Below are positions 34,830 to 44,020 of a stretch of 64,000 bases of DNA, in pieces; within the stretch, counting starts at the first letter, position 1, and every line of letters starts with the position of its first letter. Under the pieces are notes generated by a model. It was given only the letters and a program-made list of their open reading frames with translations. It was not told the origin of the DNA and made no database searches. The stretch is from Croceicoccus gelatinilyticus (lineage in GTDB: Bacteria; Pseudomonadota; Alphaproteobacteria; Sphingomonadales; Sphingomonadaceae). The position numbers and the translations under genes are program-made. The stretch covers positions 682,001 through 746,000 of the forward strand of contig NZ_JAHCBF010000001.1 of NCBI RefSeq assembly GCF_018398395.1. The letters are read 5' to 3'.

Positions 34830-34939
34830 CTGCGAATGTGCCTAAATTTTGGGCACCCATTACAGAAATGCTTGGGACAGGACAACCCCCTCGCACGGTC
34901 GGTAAGCACGCCCACTGGATTGGTGCTGCACCTGCCGCT

Positions 34940-36109
34940 ATGGCCGCGCCGATGCATTCGGAAAGCCAGACAGTAGCGGTCATCGTCGCAGCCGGTCGCG
35001 GAGAGCGTGCCGGCGGTTCGACGCCCAAGCAGTATCGAAAAGTAGCGGGCAGAAGCCTCGTTGCCCATGCCTTGCAAGCCTTTGCAACGCATGACGCGAT
35101 CGACCACGTGATCGTTGTGATTGGCGCGGGGCAGGAACAGGCGCTGGCAGAAGCAGTCGCTCCCCTCCCCTTACCGCAAACCGTCATCGGTGGGGCAAGC
35201 CGCCGAGAGTCAGTTCTCAATGCGCTTTCGGCCATTGGGAGCAAGGGCGGCGCGGTCCGCGTGCTGATTCACGATGCCGCGAGGCCGTTTCTGCCGGCAC
35301 GGGTGATCGATGATTTGCTGTCCTCGCTCGATACCGATCCCGGCGCGATCCCGGTCCTTCCAGTGGTCGATACGCTTGCGCGGGGCGACGGCGCCCTTGG
35401 CGATACGGTATCACGGGATGGACTGTGGCGCGTGCAGACCCCGCAGGCCTTCCGCTTCAAGGATATTCTTGCGGCGCACAGGGCATGGCCAGCCGACCGC
35501 GAAGCGACCGATGATGCGCAGATGCTGCGCCATGCCGGCGGCAGTGTCGCGCTCGTCGATGGAGATACTATGCTCGAGAAGGTGACCCATCCGGCCGACT
35601 TTGCACTGGCAGAGGCGCGGCATGGCAAGCCCGCATTCCGCATCGGCAGCGGCTATGACGTTCATCGCCTGGTCGATGGCGACGGTGTCTGGCTTTGCGG
35701 CGTACACATACCGCACAACCAGACGCTATCGGGACACAGTGACGCAGACGTGGCACTCCATGCTCTCACCGATGCCATTCTTGGTGCAGCGGCGATGGGC
35801 GATATCGGCCAGCATTTCCCGCCGTCGGACCCTCAGTGGAAGGGCGCTGAATCCCACATTTTCCTGAGCCACGCGGTGAATCTGGTTGCCGAAGCGGGCT
35901 ATTCCATCGCCAATGCGGACATCACGATCATTTGCGAAAAACCCAAGGTCGGCCCCCATCGTCAGGCCATGCAGGTGCGGGTCGCGGAACTTATGGGCGT
36001 TGACATTGGTTCCGTATCGGTGAAGGCCACGACCACTGAACGACTTGGCTTTACCGGCCGCGGCGAAGGCATCGCGGCCCAGGCGCAAGTCCTGCTACAA
36101 TCGGCGTGA
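34940..36109 (+). CDS. ispDF: Bifunctional IspDF (MEP pathway)
   Basis: A fusion of about 389 aa catalysing two steps of the MEP isoprenoid pathway. IspD (about residues 8-225) has [14 protein letters not shown] and PKQYRKVAG and makes CDP-methylerythritol. IspF (about 230-389) has [14 protein letters not shown] (metal Asp and His), [14 protein letters not shown] and [18 protein letters not shown] and makes the cyclic diphosphate. Fusion is normal in alphaproteobacteria. The start at 34940 is uncertain; ATG at 34952 is equally possible and neither has a clear ribosome site. The reading frame extends upstream across the dusB promoter. Confidence 0.93.
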   Translation: MAAPMHSESQTVAVIVAAGRGERAGGSTPKQYRKVAGRSLVAHALQAFATHDAIDHVIVVIGAGQEQALAEAVAPLPLPQTVIGGASRRESVLNALSAIGSKGGAVRVLIHDAARPFLPARVIDDLLSSLDTDPGAIPVLPVVDTLARGDGALGDTVSRDGLWRVQTPQAFRFKDILAAHRAWPADREATDDAQMLRHAGGSVALVDGDTMLEKVTHPADFALAEARHGKPAFRIGSGYDVHRLVDGDGVWLCGVHIPHNQTLSGHSDADVALHALTDAILGAAAMGDIGQHFPPSDPQWKGAESHIFLSHAVNLVAEAGYSIANADITIICEKPKVGPHRQAMQVRVAELMGVDIGSVSVKATTTERLGFTGRGEGIAAQAQVLLQSA

Positions 36110-36154
36110 CGTAATGGCGCACGCGTTCTGCCAACCCGCAGACTGACGGATTTC

Positions 36155-36679
36155 ATGAACGGACTACTCCCTCCCGATATTATCGAACTGGCGCAGACTG
36201 TCGTCGATGCTCACCGCGAAATGGGAACGACCATCGCAGTCGCAGAAAGCTGCACCGGCGGTCTCGTCGCCGCCGCGCTCACCGAGATTCCTGGTTCCTC
36301 GGCTGTGCTCGACCGCGCTTTCATCTCCTATTCGAACGACGCGAAGATGGAGATGCTCGACGTCCCGTCCGACCTGATCGAAACGTTCGGCGCGGTTTCC
36401 GTCGCCGTCGCGTGGTCGATGGCGCAGGGCGCGATCGCGAACTCCAGCGCTGATCTTGCCGTGGCGATTACCGGTATTGCCGGACCCGATGGTGGTTCGG
36501 ACCTGAAGCCTGTTGGCACCGTCGTCTTCGCGCGTGCGCGCAAGAAGGACGCGGAAGATACCGAGCCGCATGCAGAGCTGAAAAAGTTCGAATGCACGAC
36601 GCGCCCCGAAGTGCGGCACCAGGCCGCGATCTGCGCGCTCGAACTTCTGCTGCCGCGTAGCTACACGCAGCAGGCCTGA
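36155..36679 (+). CDS. CinA-family nicotinamide-nucleotide amidase
   Basis: A 174-aa protein equal to the C-terminal CinA domain (PncC). It deamidates nicotinamide mononucleotide to nicotinate mononucleotide in NAD recycling. Diagnostic blocks are VAESCTGGLVAAALTEIPGSS, the SNDAKMEMLDV segment and AVAITGIAGPDGGSDLKPVGTV. The N-terminal molybdopterin-binding half of full CinA is absent, as in PncC. It converges with the COQ10-like gene, whose stop abuts at 36680. Confidence 0.9.
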   Translation: MNGLLPPDIIELAQTVVDAHREMGTTIAVAESCTGGLVAAALTEIPGSSAVLDRAFISYSNDAKMEMLDVPSDLIETFGAVSVAVAWSMAQGAIANSSADLAVAITGIAGPDGGSDLKPVGTVVFARARKKDAEDTEPHAELKKFECTTRPEVRHQAAICALELLLPRSYTQQA

Positions 36680-37123
36680 TCAGGCGGCGGGCGGGCCGTA
36701 AAGCTCGCGCGCCCGTTCCTCGAACGCGCCGACCATCTTGCGGAAGGCGCGGTCGAGATATTGGCCGGCCAGCGCCTCGAACACCGAATTGCGGAACGTG
36801 AAGTCGACGCAAAAGTCGATGCGGCAGCTCGTCTCGGTCAGCGGTTCGAAATGCCACGAATTCTCGAGATGGTTGAGCGGACCGTCGACGTACTCGACGA
36901 CGATCCTTGTCGGCCGTTCCTTGTGAACCTTCGATGTGAACTTCTCGCGCAGCGCCTTGAAGCCGACCATCATGTCGGCGACCATCTCGGTATCGCTGTC
37001 TGACCGAACGCGGGTCGCCACGACCCAAGGCAGGAACTCGGCATAGCGACCGACATCCGCCACGAGGGCGAACATCTGTTCGGCACTATAGGGTAGCTCG
37101 CGGCTCTCGCGAATGGACGGCAT
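36680..37123 (-). CDS. COQ10/RatA-like START-domain protein
   Basis: A 147-aa single START (SRPBCC) domain of the polyketide-cyclase/COQ10/RatA type: RELPYSAEQMFALVADVGRYAEFLPWV at the start, CRIDFCVDFTFRNSVFEAL near the end. Relatives are COQ10 (ubiquinone binding needed for respiration) and E. coli RatA. Ubiquinone handling is the more likely role in alphaproteobacteria. It begins 12 bp after lipA and is probably in its transcript. Confidence 0.88.
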   Translation of the reverse strand: MPSIRESRELPYSAEQMFALVADVGRYAEFLPWVVATRVRSDSDTEMVADMMVGFKALREKFTSKVHKERPTRIVVEYVDGPLNHLENSWHFEPLTETSCRIDFCVDFTFRNSVFEALAGQYLDRAFRKMVGAFEERARELYGPPAA

Positions 37124-37135
37124 TGCTTGGGGTTC

Positions 37136-38086
37136 TCAGCTGCGAGCGGCGGCCTTGGCGAGCTTCGCCTCACGCGCGGCGCGCATCTCGGCGAAATCGT
37201 CGCCCGCGTGATAGCTGGAACGCGTCAGCGGGCTGGAGGCGACCTGCAGGAAGCCCTTGGCGCGGGCGATGGAGCCCAGCGCGTCGAACTGCTGCGGGGT
37301 CACGAAGTCGATGACCTTGTGATGCTTGGGCGTGGGCTGCAGGTACTGGCCCATCGTCAGGAAGTCGATGTCGGCGCTGCGCATGTCGTCCATCACCTGG
37401 TGGATTTCGAGACGCTGTTCGCCAAGGCCGAGCATGATGCCGCTCTTCGTGAAGATCGAAGGATCGATGTTCTTCACTTCTTCGAGCAGGCGCAGCGACG
37501 CATAGTAACGCGCACCCGGGCGCACCGTCGGGTAGAGGCGCGGCACCGTTTCGAGGTTGTGGTTGAAGACATCGGGACGCGCCTCGACGATGGCGGCGAT
37601 CGCCTTCTTCATCTTGCCGCGGAAGTCGGGCGTCAGGATCTCGATCGTCGTGTTCGGAGTGCGCGCGCGCAGCTCCTGGATCACTTTGACGAAGTGGCCT
37701 GCGCCGCCATCGGGAAGATCGTCACGGTCGACCGACGTGATGACGATGTGTTCCAGACCCATTTCGGCAGCCGCGGTCGCGACGTTCACCGGCTCCATCG
37801 GATCGACCATGCGCGGCATGCCGGTCTTCACGTTACAGAAGCGGCAGGCACGGGTGCAGACATCGCCAAGGATCATCACGGTGGCGTGCTTCTTGGTCCA
37901 GCATTCCCCGATGTTCGGGCAAGCGGCCTCTTCACACACGGTGTTGAGCTTGAGGTCGCGCATCAGGCGGCGCGTCTCTGCGTAACCCTTGCTGGTCGGC
38001 GCTTTCACACGGATCCAGTCGGGCTTGCGACGGCGTTCTGCCTGCTGTTCGGCCTTGAGGTCGGCTGCTGCGGGTATCTCGTTCAT
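37136..38086 (-). CDS. lipA: Lipoyl synthase
   Basis: A 316-aa radical-SAM enzyme inserting two sulfurs into octanoyl-lipoyl domains. It has the auxiliary cluster motif [12 protein letters not shown] (CxxxxCxxxxxC) and the radical-SAM motif CTRACRFC (CxxxCxxC). [14 protein letters not shown] and the C-terminal SSYHAGDDF are also typical. The start at 38086 ([10 protein letters not shown]) is chosen over a longer frame with no family similarity. It is followed by the COQ10-like gene and is divergent from a carbonic anhydrase. Confidence 0.96.
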   Translation of the reverse strand: MNEIPAAADLKAEQQAERRRKPDWIRVKAPTSKGYAETRRLMRDLKLNTVCEEAACPNIGECWTKKHATVMILGDVCTRACRFCNVKTGMPRMVDPMEPVNVATAAAEMGLEHIVITSVDRDDLPDGGAGHFVKVIQELRARTPNTTIEILTPDFRGKMKKAIAAIVEARPDVFNHNLETVPRLYPTVRPGARYYASLRLLEEVKNIDPSIFTKSGIMLGLGEQRLEIHQVMDDMRSADIDFLTMGQYLQPTPKHHKVIDFVTPQQFDALGSIARAKGFLQVASSPLTRSSYHAGDDFAEMRAAREAKLAKAAARS

Positions 38087-38144
38087 GGGCCCCACATAGG
38101 CCCGTCGCTTGCAAGCCGCAATGCTTGGCGGCAAAGGGTAGGCT

Positions 38145-38795
38145 ATGACCGATTCTCCTTCTGCCTTCGAGGCCCTCAACGCCGGCTACATGCGCTTTCG
38201 CGAAAAGCTGTGGCATCCCCAGCATGAGCGCTGGACGCGCCTCAAAGAAGGGCAGTCGCCCAAGGTGATGGTGATTTCCTGCTCCGACAGCCGCGTCGAT
38301 CCGGCGCAGGTGTTCGACGTGGACCCGGGCGAGATTTTCGTGGTGCGCAACGTTGCCGCCATGGTCCCCCCGTTTGAAACCACGCCCGGCCATCACGGCG
38401 TGTCTGCCGCGCTCGAATTCGCGGTGCAGGTGCTTGAGGTCGAGGAAATCGTGGTGCTGGGCCACGGCATGTGCGGCGGCTGCCAGGCGGCACTGTCGCA
38501 GAAGATGCTGGGTGCGGAACCCGGCAAGGGCGGCTTCATTGCCGACTGGATCGACCTTCTGGACGAAGCACGCGTGTCGGTAGCTGCCGAACACGGCACC
38601 GAAGGCCGGAAGGCAGAACGTGCGATGGAACAGGCTGCGGTCAAGGTCTCGATCGACAACTTGCGCTCTTTCCCATGCATCCAGGTCAAGGAAGGCAAGG
38701 GCAAGTTGAGGCTGCGCGGCGCGTTCTTCGCGATTTCAGACGGCGTGCTGCACTGGCTCGACGAGGACAGCGGAAACTTCCAGCCGGTCACCTGA
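38145..38795 (+). CDS. Beta-class carbonic anhydrase
   Basis: A 216-aa enzyme interconverting CO2 and bicarbonate. Zinc ligands are Cys46 (CSDSRVDP, with the Asp48-Arg50 dyad), His107 and Cys110 (GHGMCGGC). Full length for a plant-type beta carbonic anhydrase, cytoplasmic. It is divergent from lipA with a 58-bp gap and followed 1 bp later by an MFS transporter, so those two may be co-transcribed. Confidence 0.94.
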   Translation: MTDSPSAFEALNAGYMRFREKLWHPQHERWTRLKEGQSPKVMVISCSDSRVDPAQVFDVDPGEIFVVRNVAAMVPPFETTPGHHGVSAALEFAVQVLEVEEIVVLGHGMCGGCQAALSQKMLGAEPGKGGFIADWIDLLDEARVSVAAEHGTEGRKAERAMEQAAVKVSIDNLRSFPCIQVKEGKGKLRLRGAFFAISDGVLHWLDEDSGNFQPVT

Positions 38796-38796
38796 C

Positions 38797-40080
38797 TTGG
38801 AAGAAACAACCGAATCCGCGATCGGCGTGCCGATGCCGCGGCACCCGCTACAGATCCGCGACTACCGGATATTCTGGCTGACCCGCTTCGCGGGCGTCAT
38901 CGCGACGCTCTCGATGGTCGTCGTGCTGGGCTGGCAGGTCTATGACGTGGCGCGCTCAGACTACGGGATGAGCAGGAGCGCGGCTGCGTTTCAGCTCGGT
39001 ATCCTGGGGCTGGTCCAGTTCATCCCGCTCTTCGTGCTGACCCCGATCTCGGGCGTCGTTGCCGACCGGTATGACCGGCGCAAGGTCGCGGCGCTGTCGA
39101 TGGGCATCGACTCGTTCGTGGCTGCTGCGCTGGGGTATGCGACGTGGAGCGACAATCTCAGCCTGCCGCTGCTTTTCTCGCTTGCGGCACTGCACGGCGT
39201 GGCGCGTATCTTTTTCGGGCCTGCGATGAATTCGCTCGCTCCCAACCTCGTGCCAGCGCCGATGATCCCGCGCGCGATCGCAACCAATGCCATCGCGTGG
39301 CAGTTCGCCAGCGTACTTGGTCCGGCGGCGGGCGGGATGCTCTATGCCGTGTTCCCGACGCTGCCCTACATCGTGTCTGTGGTGCTGCTCGGCCTTGGCG
39401 CGGTGATGGTCTTGCTGATCAAGCCGCTTAGAAAGCCAGAGGTCGATCGCAAGAAACATCCGGTCAAACAGATTACCGAAGGCTTCCGCTTCGTCTGGCA
39501 TGATCGCTTCTTGCTTGGGGCGATCTCGCTCGACCTGTTCGCGGTGCTGCTTGGCGGTGTGACCGCGCTGCTGCCGGTCTTTGCGCGCGACATCCTCGAG
39601 GTTGGGCCGGAGGGTCTCGGCTGGATGCGCGCGGCGCCTGCCGCCGGTGCGGGCCTTGTCGCGCTGTGGCTTGCGGTCAAACCGATGGAGCATAACGTCG
39701 GTGTGAAGATGTTATGGGCCGTGGGCATCTATGGGCTTGCGACGGCGGTCTTCGGGTTCAGCTACGACCTCATCTTCAGCCTCTTCCTGCTGCTCATCCT
39801 TGGCGCGGCGGACATGATCTCGGTCTTCGTGCGCGGGTCGCTGGTGCAGCTCAACACGCCAGACGAAATGCGCGGACGCGTGTCCTCACTATCGGGCCTT
39901 GCCATCTCCGCCTCGAACGAGCTTGGCGAGCTTCAGTCCGGCATTGCCGCGGCCTTGCTCGGCGCAACAGGGGCGGTTGTATTTGGCGGCGCGGGCGCGA
40001 TATTGGTAACGATTATCTGGGCTTTCGCCTTTCCGGAGATCAGGAACGCTCGCACGTTCGCTCCGGTCTATCGCGAATGA
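38797..40080 (+). CDS. MFS transporter, EntS-like family
   Basis: A 427-aa inner-membrane protein with 12 predicted helices. The N-terminal RDYRIFWLTRF and the loop GVVADRYDRRKV match the MFS_3/EntS-like group of exporters; a second-half loop reads VRGSLVQLNTPDEMRGRVSSL. The substrate is unknown. The start TTG at 38797 lies just after the carbonic anhydrase stop and has no clear ribosome site; an in-frame ATG 12 codons on is an alternative. Confidence 0.88.
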   Translation: MEETTESAIGVPMPRHPLQIRDYRIFWLTRFAGVIATLSMVVVLGWQVYDVARSDYGMSRSAAAFQLGILGLVQFIPLFVLTPISGVVADRYDRRKVAALSMGIDSFVAAALGYATWSDNLSLPLLFSLAALHGVARIFFGPAMNSLAPNLVPAPMIPRAIATNAIAWQFASVLGPAAGGMLYAVFPTLPYIVSVVLLGLGAVMVLLIKPLRKPEVDRKKHPVKQITEGFRFVWHDRFLLGAISLDLFAVLLGGVTALLPVFARDILEVGPEGLGWMRAAPAAGAGLVALWLAVKPMEHNVGVKMLWAVGIYGLATAVFGFSYDLIFSLFLLLILGAADMISVFVRGSLVQLNTPDEMRGRVSSLSGLAISASNELGELQSGIAAALLGATGAVVFGGAGAILVTIIWAFAFPEIRNARTFAPVYRE

Positions 40081-40113
40081 CCTCGATTTTGGCACGGGGA
40101 TAGGAGCCGAACC

Positions 40114-41031
40114 ATGAAAGCAGACAGTGTCCTGGCAACGATCGGCAATACGCCGCACATCCGGCTGTCGCGGCTGTTTCCCAATCACGAAGTCTGGGTG
40201 AAGTCCGAACGGACCAATCCGGGCGGTTCGATCAAAGACCGCATCGCGCTTGCCATGGTCGAAGCGGCAGAGGCCGCGGGCGATCTGGCGCCGGGCGGCA
40301 CGATCATCGAGCCGACTTCGGGCAACACCGGTATCGGCCTTGCCATGGTCGCGGCGGTGAAGGGCTACAAGCTCATCCTCGTCATGCCCGACTCCATGTC
40401 GATCGAGCGTCGCCGCCTGATGCTGGCCTATGGCGCGACTTTCGATCTCACGCCTCGCGAACTGGGCATGAAGGGCGCCCTCGCCCGCGCGCACGAACTT
40501 CTGAACGAGGTTTCGGGAAGCTGGATGCCACAGCAGTTCGAGAATGCGGCCAACCCGAAGGTCCACGCCGAAACGACGGCCAAGGAAATCCTCGCCGATT
40601 TCGCCGATACGCCGATCGACGTGATGATTACCGGCGTTGGCACCGGCGGTCACCTGACGGGCTGTGCGGAAGAGCTGAAGAAGAGCTGGCCCGACATGAA
40701 GGCCTATGCCGTCGAACCCGACTTGTCGCCGGTGATCTCGGGCGGCCAGCCCGGCCCTCACCCGATTCAGGGCATCGGCGCGGGCTTCATTCCTGAAAAC
40801 CTGCACACCCGCTCAATCGACGGAGCCATTCCGGTCGACGCCGCAGACGCCAAGGAAATGGCGCGCCGCTGCGCCACCACGGAAGGCCTGCTGGTCGGCA
40901 TCAGTTCGGGCGCAACGCTCGCCGCGATCGCCAAGAAGCTGGAAAGCATACCTGCCGGTGCGCGTATCCTCGGCTTCAACTACGACACGGGCGAGCGTTA
41001 CCTTTCGGTACCCGACTTTCTTCCCGAGTAA
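40114..41031 (+). CDS. cysK: Cysteine synthase A
   Basis: A 305-aa PLP enzyme forming cysteine from O-acetylserine and sulfide. The PLP lysine is Lys41 in NPGGSIKDR. The substrate loop TSGNTG is at residues 69-74, the phosphate loop [10 protein letters not shown] is near 180 and SSGA is near 265. It lacks the N-terminal or C-terminal domains of cystathionine beta-synthase. A GGATAGGAG box precedes the ATG. It converges with the acyl-CoA dehydrogenase gene. Confidence 0.94.
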   Translation: MKADSVLATIGNTPHIRLSRLFPNHEVWVKSERTNPGGSIKDRIALAMVEAAEAAGDLAPGGTIIEPTSGNTGIGLAMVAAVKGYKLILVMPDSMSIERRRLMLAYGATFDLTPRELGMKGALARAHELLNEVSGSWMPQQFENAANPKVHAETTAKEILADFADTPIDVMITGVGTGGHLTGCAEELKKSWPDMKAYAVEPDLSPVISGGQPGPHPIQGIGAGFIPENLHTRSIDGAIPVDAADAKEMARRCATTEGLLVGISSGATLAAIAKKLESIPAGARILGFNYDTGERYLSVPDFLPE

Positions 41032-41051
41032 GCGGCCCTTGGGCCGAGGCG

Positions 41052-42857
41052 TCAGCCCATGCGGGCGAAGGCCTCGGCCGGCATGGCCATGATCGTTTCC
41101 GCGCCAGCCTGAAGCTTGCGGCGCAGCGCGCCTGCTTCGGGGAGGTGGGATTCGGCGAAATGGCGACCGGTGAGGATTTTGGCTTCCATGAAGCCTGCAT
41201 CGTCCGCACCGACATCCAGCGCTTTCGACGCAGCCACGGCAGATCGCAGCCACATCCAGCCCATCGAAACGAGGCCGAGGATCTCCATGTAGTGATAGGC
41301 CGCAGACCCCGCGTTGTTCGGGTCCGCTGGCGCATTCTGCATCAGCCACATTGAAGCAGCCTTCAACTCGCCGTTCGCCTTTTCGAGCGACCCCGCAAGC
41401 GCTGCAACTTTTTCGTTCCCGGCAGCCGCAGCGACATCCTCGTCGACCATCGCGAAGAACGACTGGACCGCACGGCCGCCGTGCATCGGCAGTTTGCGCC
41501 CGACGAGGTCCATCGCCTGCACACCGTTTGCGCCTTCGTAGATTTGCGTGATGCGGGCATCGCGGACGAACTGCTCCATGCCATTTTCGGCGATGTAGCC
41601 GTGACCGCCCCAGACCTGCTGCATGTCCTGAGCCACGCGCATGCCGATATCGGTGCCGATCGCCTTCACGATCGGGGTCAGTAGCTGGACCATGTCGTCG
41701 GCGGCCTGACGCTCCGCTTCATCGGCAGCGTGCTTTGCAATGTCACCTTGCAGCGCGACCCACAGGCCCAGAGCGCGCATACCCTCGGTCCGCGCGCGGG
41801 CATCCATGAGAAGGCGGCGCACGTCGGGATGGACGACAAGCATGTCGGCGGCCTCGGATGGCTCCTTCGGTCCCGTCAGCGCCCTGCCCTGACGACGGTC
41901 GAGCGCATAGGCCGCGCCGTTCTGATAGGCGTTCTCCGCCTGCGAAAAACCCTGGAGCCCGACCCAAAGGCGCGCGGCGTTCATCATGATGAACATGGCG
42001 GCAAGGCCTTTGTTCTCCTCACCGATCAACCAGCCGGTCGCACCGTCGTAGTTCATCACGCAAGTCGGATTGGCGTGGATACCCATCTTCTCTTCGATGG
42101 AGCCGCACGACAGCGAATTGCGCTCACCCGGATTGCCATCGGCGTCTGGGATGAACTTGGGGACGATGAACATCGAGATGCCCTTCGTGCCCTTGGGCGC
42201 ATCAGGTGTGCGGGCCAGCACGAGATGGACGATGTTGTCGGCAAGCTCATGCTCGCCGCAGGAGATGAAGATCTTGGTGCCGGTAACGGAAAAGGACCCG
42301 TCGCCGTTCGGCTCTGCGCGTGTACGCAGAAGGCCAAGGTCCGTGCCGCAGTGCGGCTCGGTAAGGTTCATGGTCCCAGTCCATTCGCCGCTGACCATCT
42401 TGGGAAGATAAAGATTGCGCTGCTCTTCCGACCCGCGAAGCAAAAGCGCCTCTACGGCACCGGAAGTCAGGCCGAAGAACATCGCAAAGGGCATGTTCGC
42501 CGAGGTGAAGTATTCCTCCACCGCAAACCCCAGGATACCCGGCATCCCCTGCCCGCCATACTCGGCTGGCATCGACAGCGTCGTCCAGCCGGCCTCGCGC
42601 ACCTTCGCATAAAGCTCCTTGAACCCGTCGGGCGTCGTTACCGAACCATCGTCATTGCGCGTGCAGCCCTGCCTGTCGGCGGGAAGGTTCGTCGGCGCGA
42701 CCACTTCGGCGAAGAAACGGCCCGCTTCCTCGAGGATCGGCGCGATCATGTCGGCGTCGAAATCCTCGAAGCCGGGTTTTCCGGCCATCGCAGGCAGGTC
42801 GATCACGTTTTCCAGCACAAAGCGCGTGTCGCGCACGGGGGCGGTGTAGGTCGGCAT
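41052..42857 (-). CDS. Acyl-CoA dehydrogenase, long form
   Basis: A 601-aa FAD enzyme of the acyl-CoA dehydrogenase family with the extra C-terminal domain of the group found in sphingomonads and pseudomonads. Blocks seen: LTEPHCGTDLGLLRTRA (FAD and substrate), GTKIFISCGEHE, QVWGGHGYIAENG and IYEGANGVQAMDLVGRKL. It starts 1 bp after the MerR regulator stop, so the two are one operon controlled from the operator at 43283-43304. The chain-length preference is unknown. Confidence 0.93.
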   Translation of the reverse strand: MPTYTAPVRDTRFVLENVIDLPAMAGKPGFEDFDADMIAPILEEAGRFFAEVVAPTNLPADRQGCTRNDDGSVTTPDGFKELYAKVREAGWTTLSMPAEYGGQGMPGILGFAVEEYFTSANMPFAMFFGLTSGAVEALLLRGSEEQRNLYLPKMVSGEWTGTMNLTEPHCGTDLGLLRTRAEPNGDGSFSVTGTKIFISCGEHELADNIVHLVLARTPDAPKGTKGISMFIVPKFIPDADGNPGERNSLSCGSIEEKMGIHANPTCVMNYDGATGWLIGEENKGLAAMFIMMNAARLWVGLQGFSQAENAYQNGAAYALDRRQGRALTGPKEPSEAADMLVVHPDVRRLLMDARARTEGMRALGLWVALQGDIAKHAADEAERQAADDMVQLLTPIVKAIGTDIGMRVAQDMQQVWGGHGYIAENGMEQFVRDARITQIYEGANGVQAMDLVGRKLPMHGGRAVQSFFAMVDEDVAAAAGNEKVAALAGSLEKANGELKAASMWLMQNAPADPNNAGSAAYHYMEILGLVSMGWMWLRSAVAASKALDVGADDAGFMEAKILTGRHFAESHLPEAGALRRKLQAGAETIMAMPAEAFARMG

Positions 42858-42858
42858 C

Positions 42859-43269
42859 TCAGTCCTCTCGCTTGGCCGGGTCCAGGTCGCTCTTCACCTT
42901 GTCGATAAATTCGGAGAGCACGCCCATGGCCCAGTCTATGTCCTGTCTTTGACGCTCGAGCTTGGCGAGCTGTTCCCGGCAGCGTTCAAGGGTCACCTTG
43001 CGCTGCGTGGTCTGCCCGTCGTCGAGATCGTAGAGATCGAGCATCTCGCGCACTTCCTTGAGCGAGAAACCAACGCTCTTGGCACGTTCGATCCAGCGCA
43101 GACGCGCGCGGTCGCCCTCGGAATAGATCCGCTGGGTGCCGCTACGCTGCGGGAAGATCAGACCCTGCTCTTCATAAAAGCGCAAGGCGCGCGCCGTGAC
43201 GTCGTATTCCGTCGAGAGTTCGGCGATGGTCCAGGTTTTTTCGTCAGGTGCGGCGGCTCGATCGGTCAT
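42859..43269 (-). CDS. MerR-family regulator, LiuR-like
   Basis: A 136-aa MerR-type activator. The winged helix-turn-helix (WTIAELSTEYDVTARALRFYEEQGLI) is followed by a coiled-coil dimerisation helix. It lacks the metal-binding cysteines of metal-sensing MerR proteins. In sequence and context (acyl-CoA dehydrogenase directly downstream) it resembles LiuR, the regulator of branched-chain amino acid and acyl-CoA breakdown. The promoter in front of it has the spaced palindrome expected for its own site. Confidence 0.9.
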   Translation of the reverse strand: MTDRAAAPDEKTWTIAELSTEYDVTARALRFYEEQGLIFPQRSGTQRIYSEGDRARLRWIERAKSVGFSLKEVREMLDLYDLDDGQTTQRKVTLERCREQLAKLERQRQDIDWAMGVLSEFIDKVKSDLDPAKRED

Positions 43270-43275
43270 GCTGCC

Positions 43276-43304
43276 AAGTTAGTTGACGTTTACGTTAACG
43301 TCAA
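43276..43304 (-). promoter_or_regulatory. Promoter and palindromic operator of merR operon
   Basis: A 22-bp near-perfect palindrome (43283-43304, 20 of 22 positions symmetric, half-site TTGACGTTTAC) lies just upstream of the MerR gene. Reading the minus strand, TTGACG (43304-43299) is a -35 box and TAACTT (43281-43276) a -10 box, 17 bp apart. The operator fills the spacer, the usual MerR-family arrangement. Confidence 0.7.
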
Positions 43305-43666
43305 GATGTGTGCTCCAGCCCCGCATCGGTCACGCGGCGATAAAAGCAGGTCGGCGCATTGGTGTGACAAGCCGGACCGGCAGCGTTCACGCGCAGGACG
43401 AGGCAATCCTGATCGCAGTCGACCAGCATCTCGACCAGTTCGAGGACGTGGCCCGATGTCTCGCCCTTCTTCCAGAGCTTGCCGCGAGAACGCGACCAGA
43501 AATGCGCAAAGCCGCTGTCGCGCGTAAGTTGCAGTGCCTCGTCGTTCATGTGCGCGACCATGAGCACCTCGCCCCCGTCGGCGGCGACGCAGACCGCGGT
43601 GATCAGCCCCTTCTCGTCGAAACGCGGCTTGAACTGGTCGGTAGTCTCGACGGTGTCGGTCGTCAT
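43301..43666 (-). CDS. hisI: Phosphoribosyl-AMP cyclohydrolase
   Basis: A 121-aa enzyme opening the purine ring of PR-AMP in histidine synthesis. The ATG at 43666 fits the family length. Zinc and magnesium ligands are in VEMLVDCDQDCLVLRV (Asp-x-Asp) and AGPACHTNAPTCFYR (Cys residues). The fused HisE domain is absent. Its stop overlaps the edge of the merR operator. It stands alone; the other his genes are not in this window. Confidence 0.94.
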   Translation of the reverse strand: MTTDTVETTDQFKPRFDEKGLITAVCVAADGGEVLMVAHMNDEALQLTRDSGFAHFWSRSRGKLWKKGETSGHVLELVEMLVDCDQDCLVLRVNAAGPACHTNAPTCFYRRVTDAGLEHTS

Positions 43667-43720
43667 GGGGCCTCGCAATATTCGGAAAGACGTAGCGTCA
43701 ACTGCGCCACAAGGCGCCTG

Positions 43721-43748
43721 TTGCACGATAGGCACAGCGTTGCATAAT
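43721..43748 (+). promoter_or_regulatory. Predicted promoter of structured RNA
   Basis: TTGCAC at 43721-43726 and CATAAT at 43743-43748 are separated by 16 bp. The expected start is near 43755, at a GGGG that begins a hairpin. No plus-strand gene lies upstream, because hisI is divergent. Confidence 0.5.
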
Positions 43749-43754
43749 TTCCAT

Positions 43755-44020
43755 GGGGTTCGGTAACGAATCCTTCCCCGTCAGCAACCTGTCGTGCACA
43801 AGACGCTCACGGCTTGAGGGAGCCGGACCCGTCCGAAAGGACGGTAGACGTTGTCCAAGACGTCCTCTGAAGCGGTCAACGTTCAGGGATCGGTGGTACC
43901 GGGGGGTACTGCCTAATAGAGGGGCCGGATGGCAGCTCGGGATCGGCGGGATCCCTGTAGCGCTTAACCGGTCAGTCACGCGGACGCCCGAGGCCTTTCG
44001 GTCTCGGGCGTTTCGCTTTT
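43755..44020 (+). ncRNA. Candidate structured non-coding RNA
   Basis: A 309-bp gap between hisI and comF holds several hairpins reading plus strand: TTCG-GTAA-CGAA at 43759-43770 inside GGGG/CCCC, CCGTCC-GAAA-GGACGG at 43829-43844 and GTACC-GGGG-GGTAC at 43896-43909. A long-range pair joins CAGGGATC (43884-43891) and GATCCCTG (43950-43957). An intrinsic terminator ends it at about 44020. A promoter lies just upstream. It does not match tmRNA, RNase P, 6S or SRP RNA in features I can recall. The family is not recognised. Confidence 0.5.

Noticed and set aside
37127-38227. A 366-codon open frame on the plus strand
   Set aside because: It covers lipA in antisense, and lipA has both iron-sulfur motifs. 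The frame also runs into the carbonic anhydrase start.
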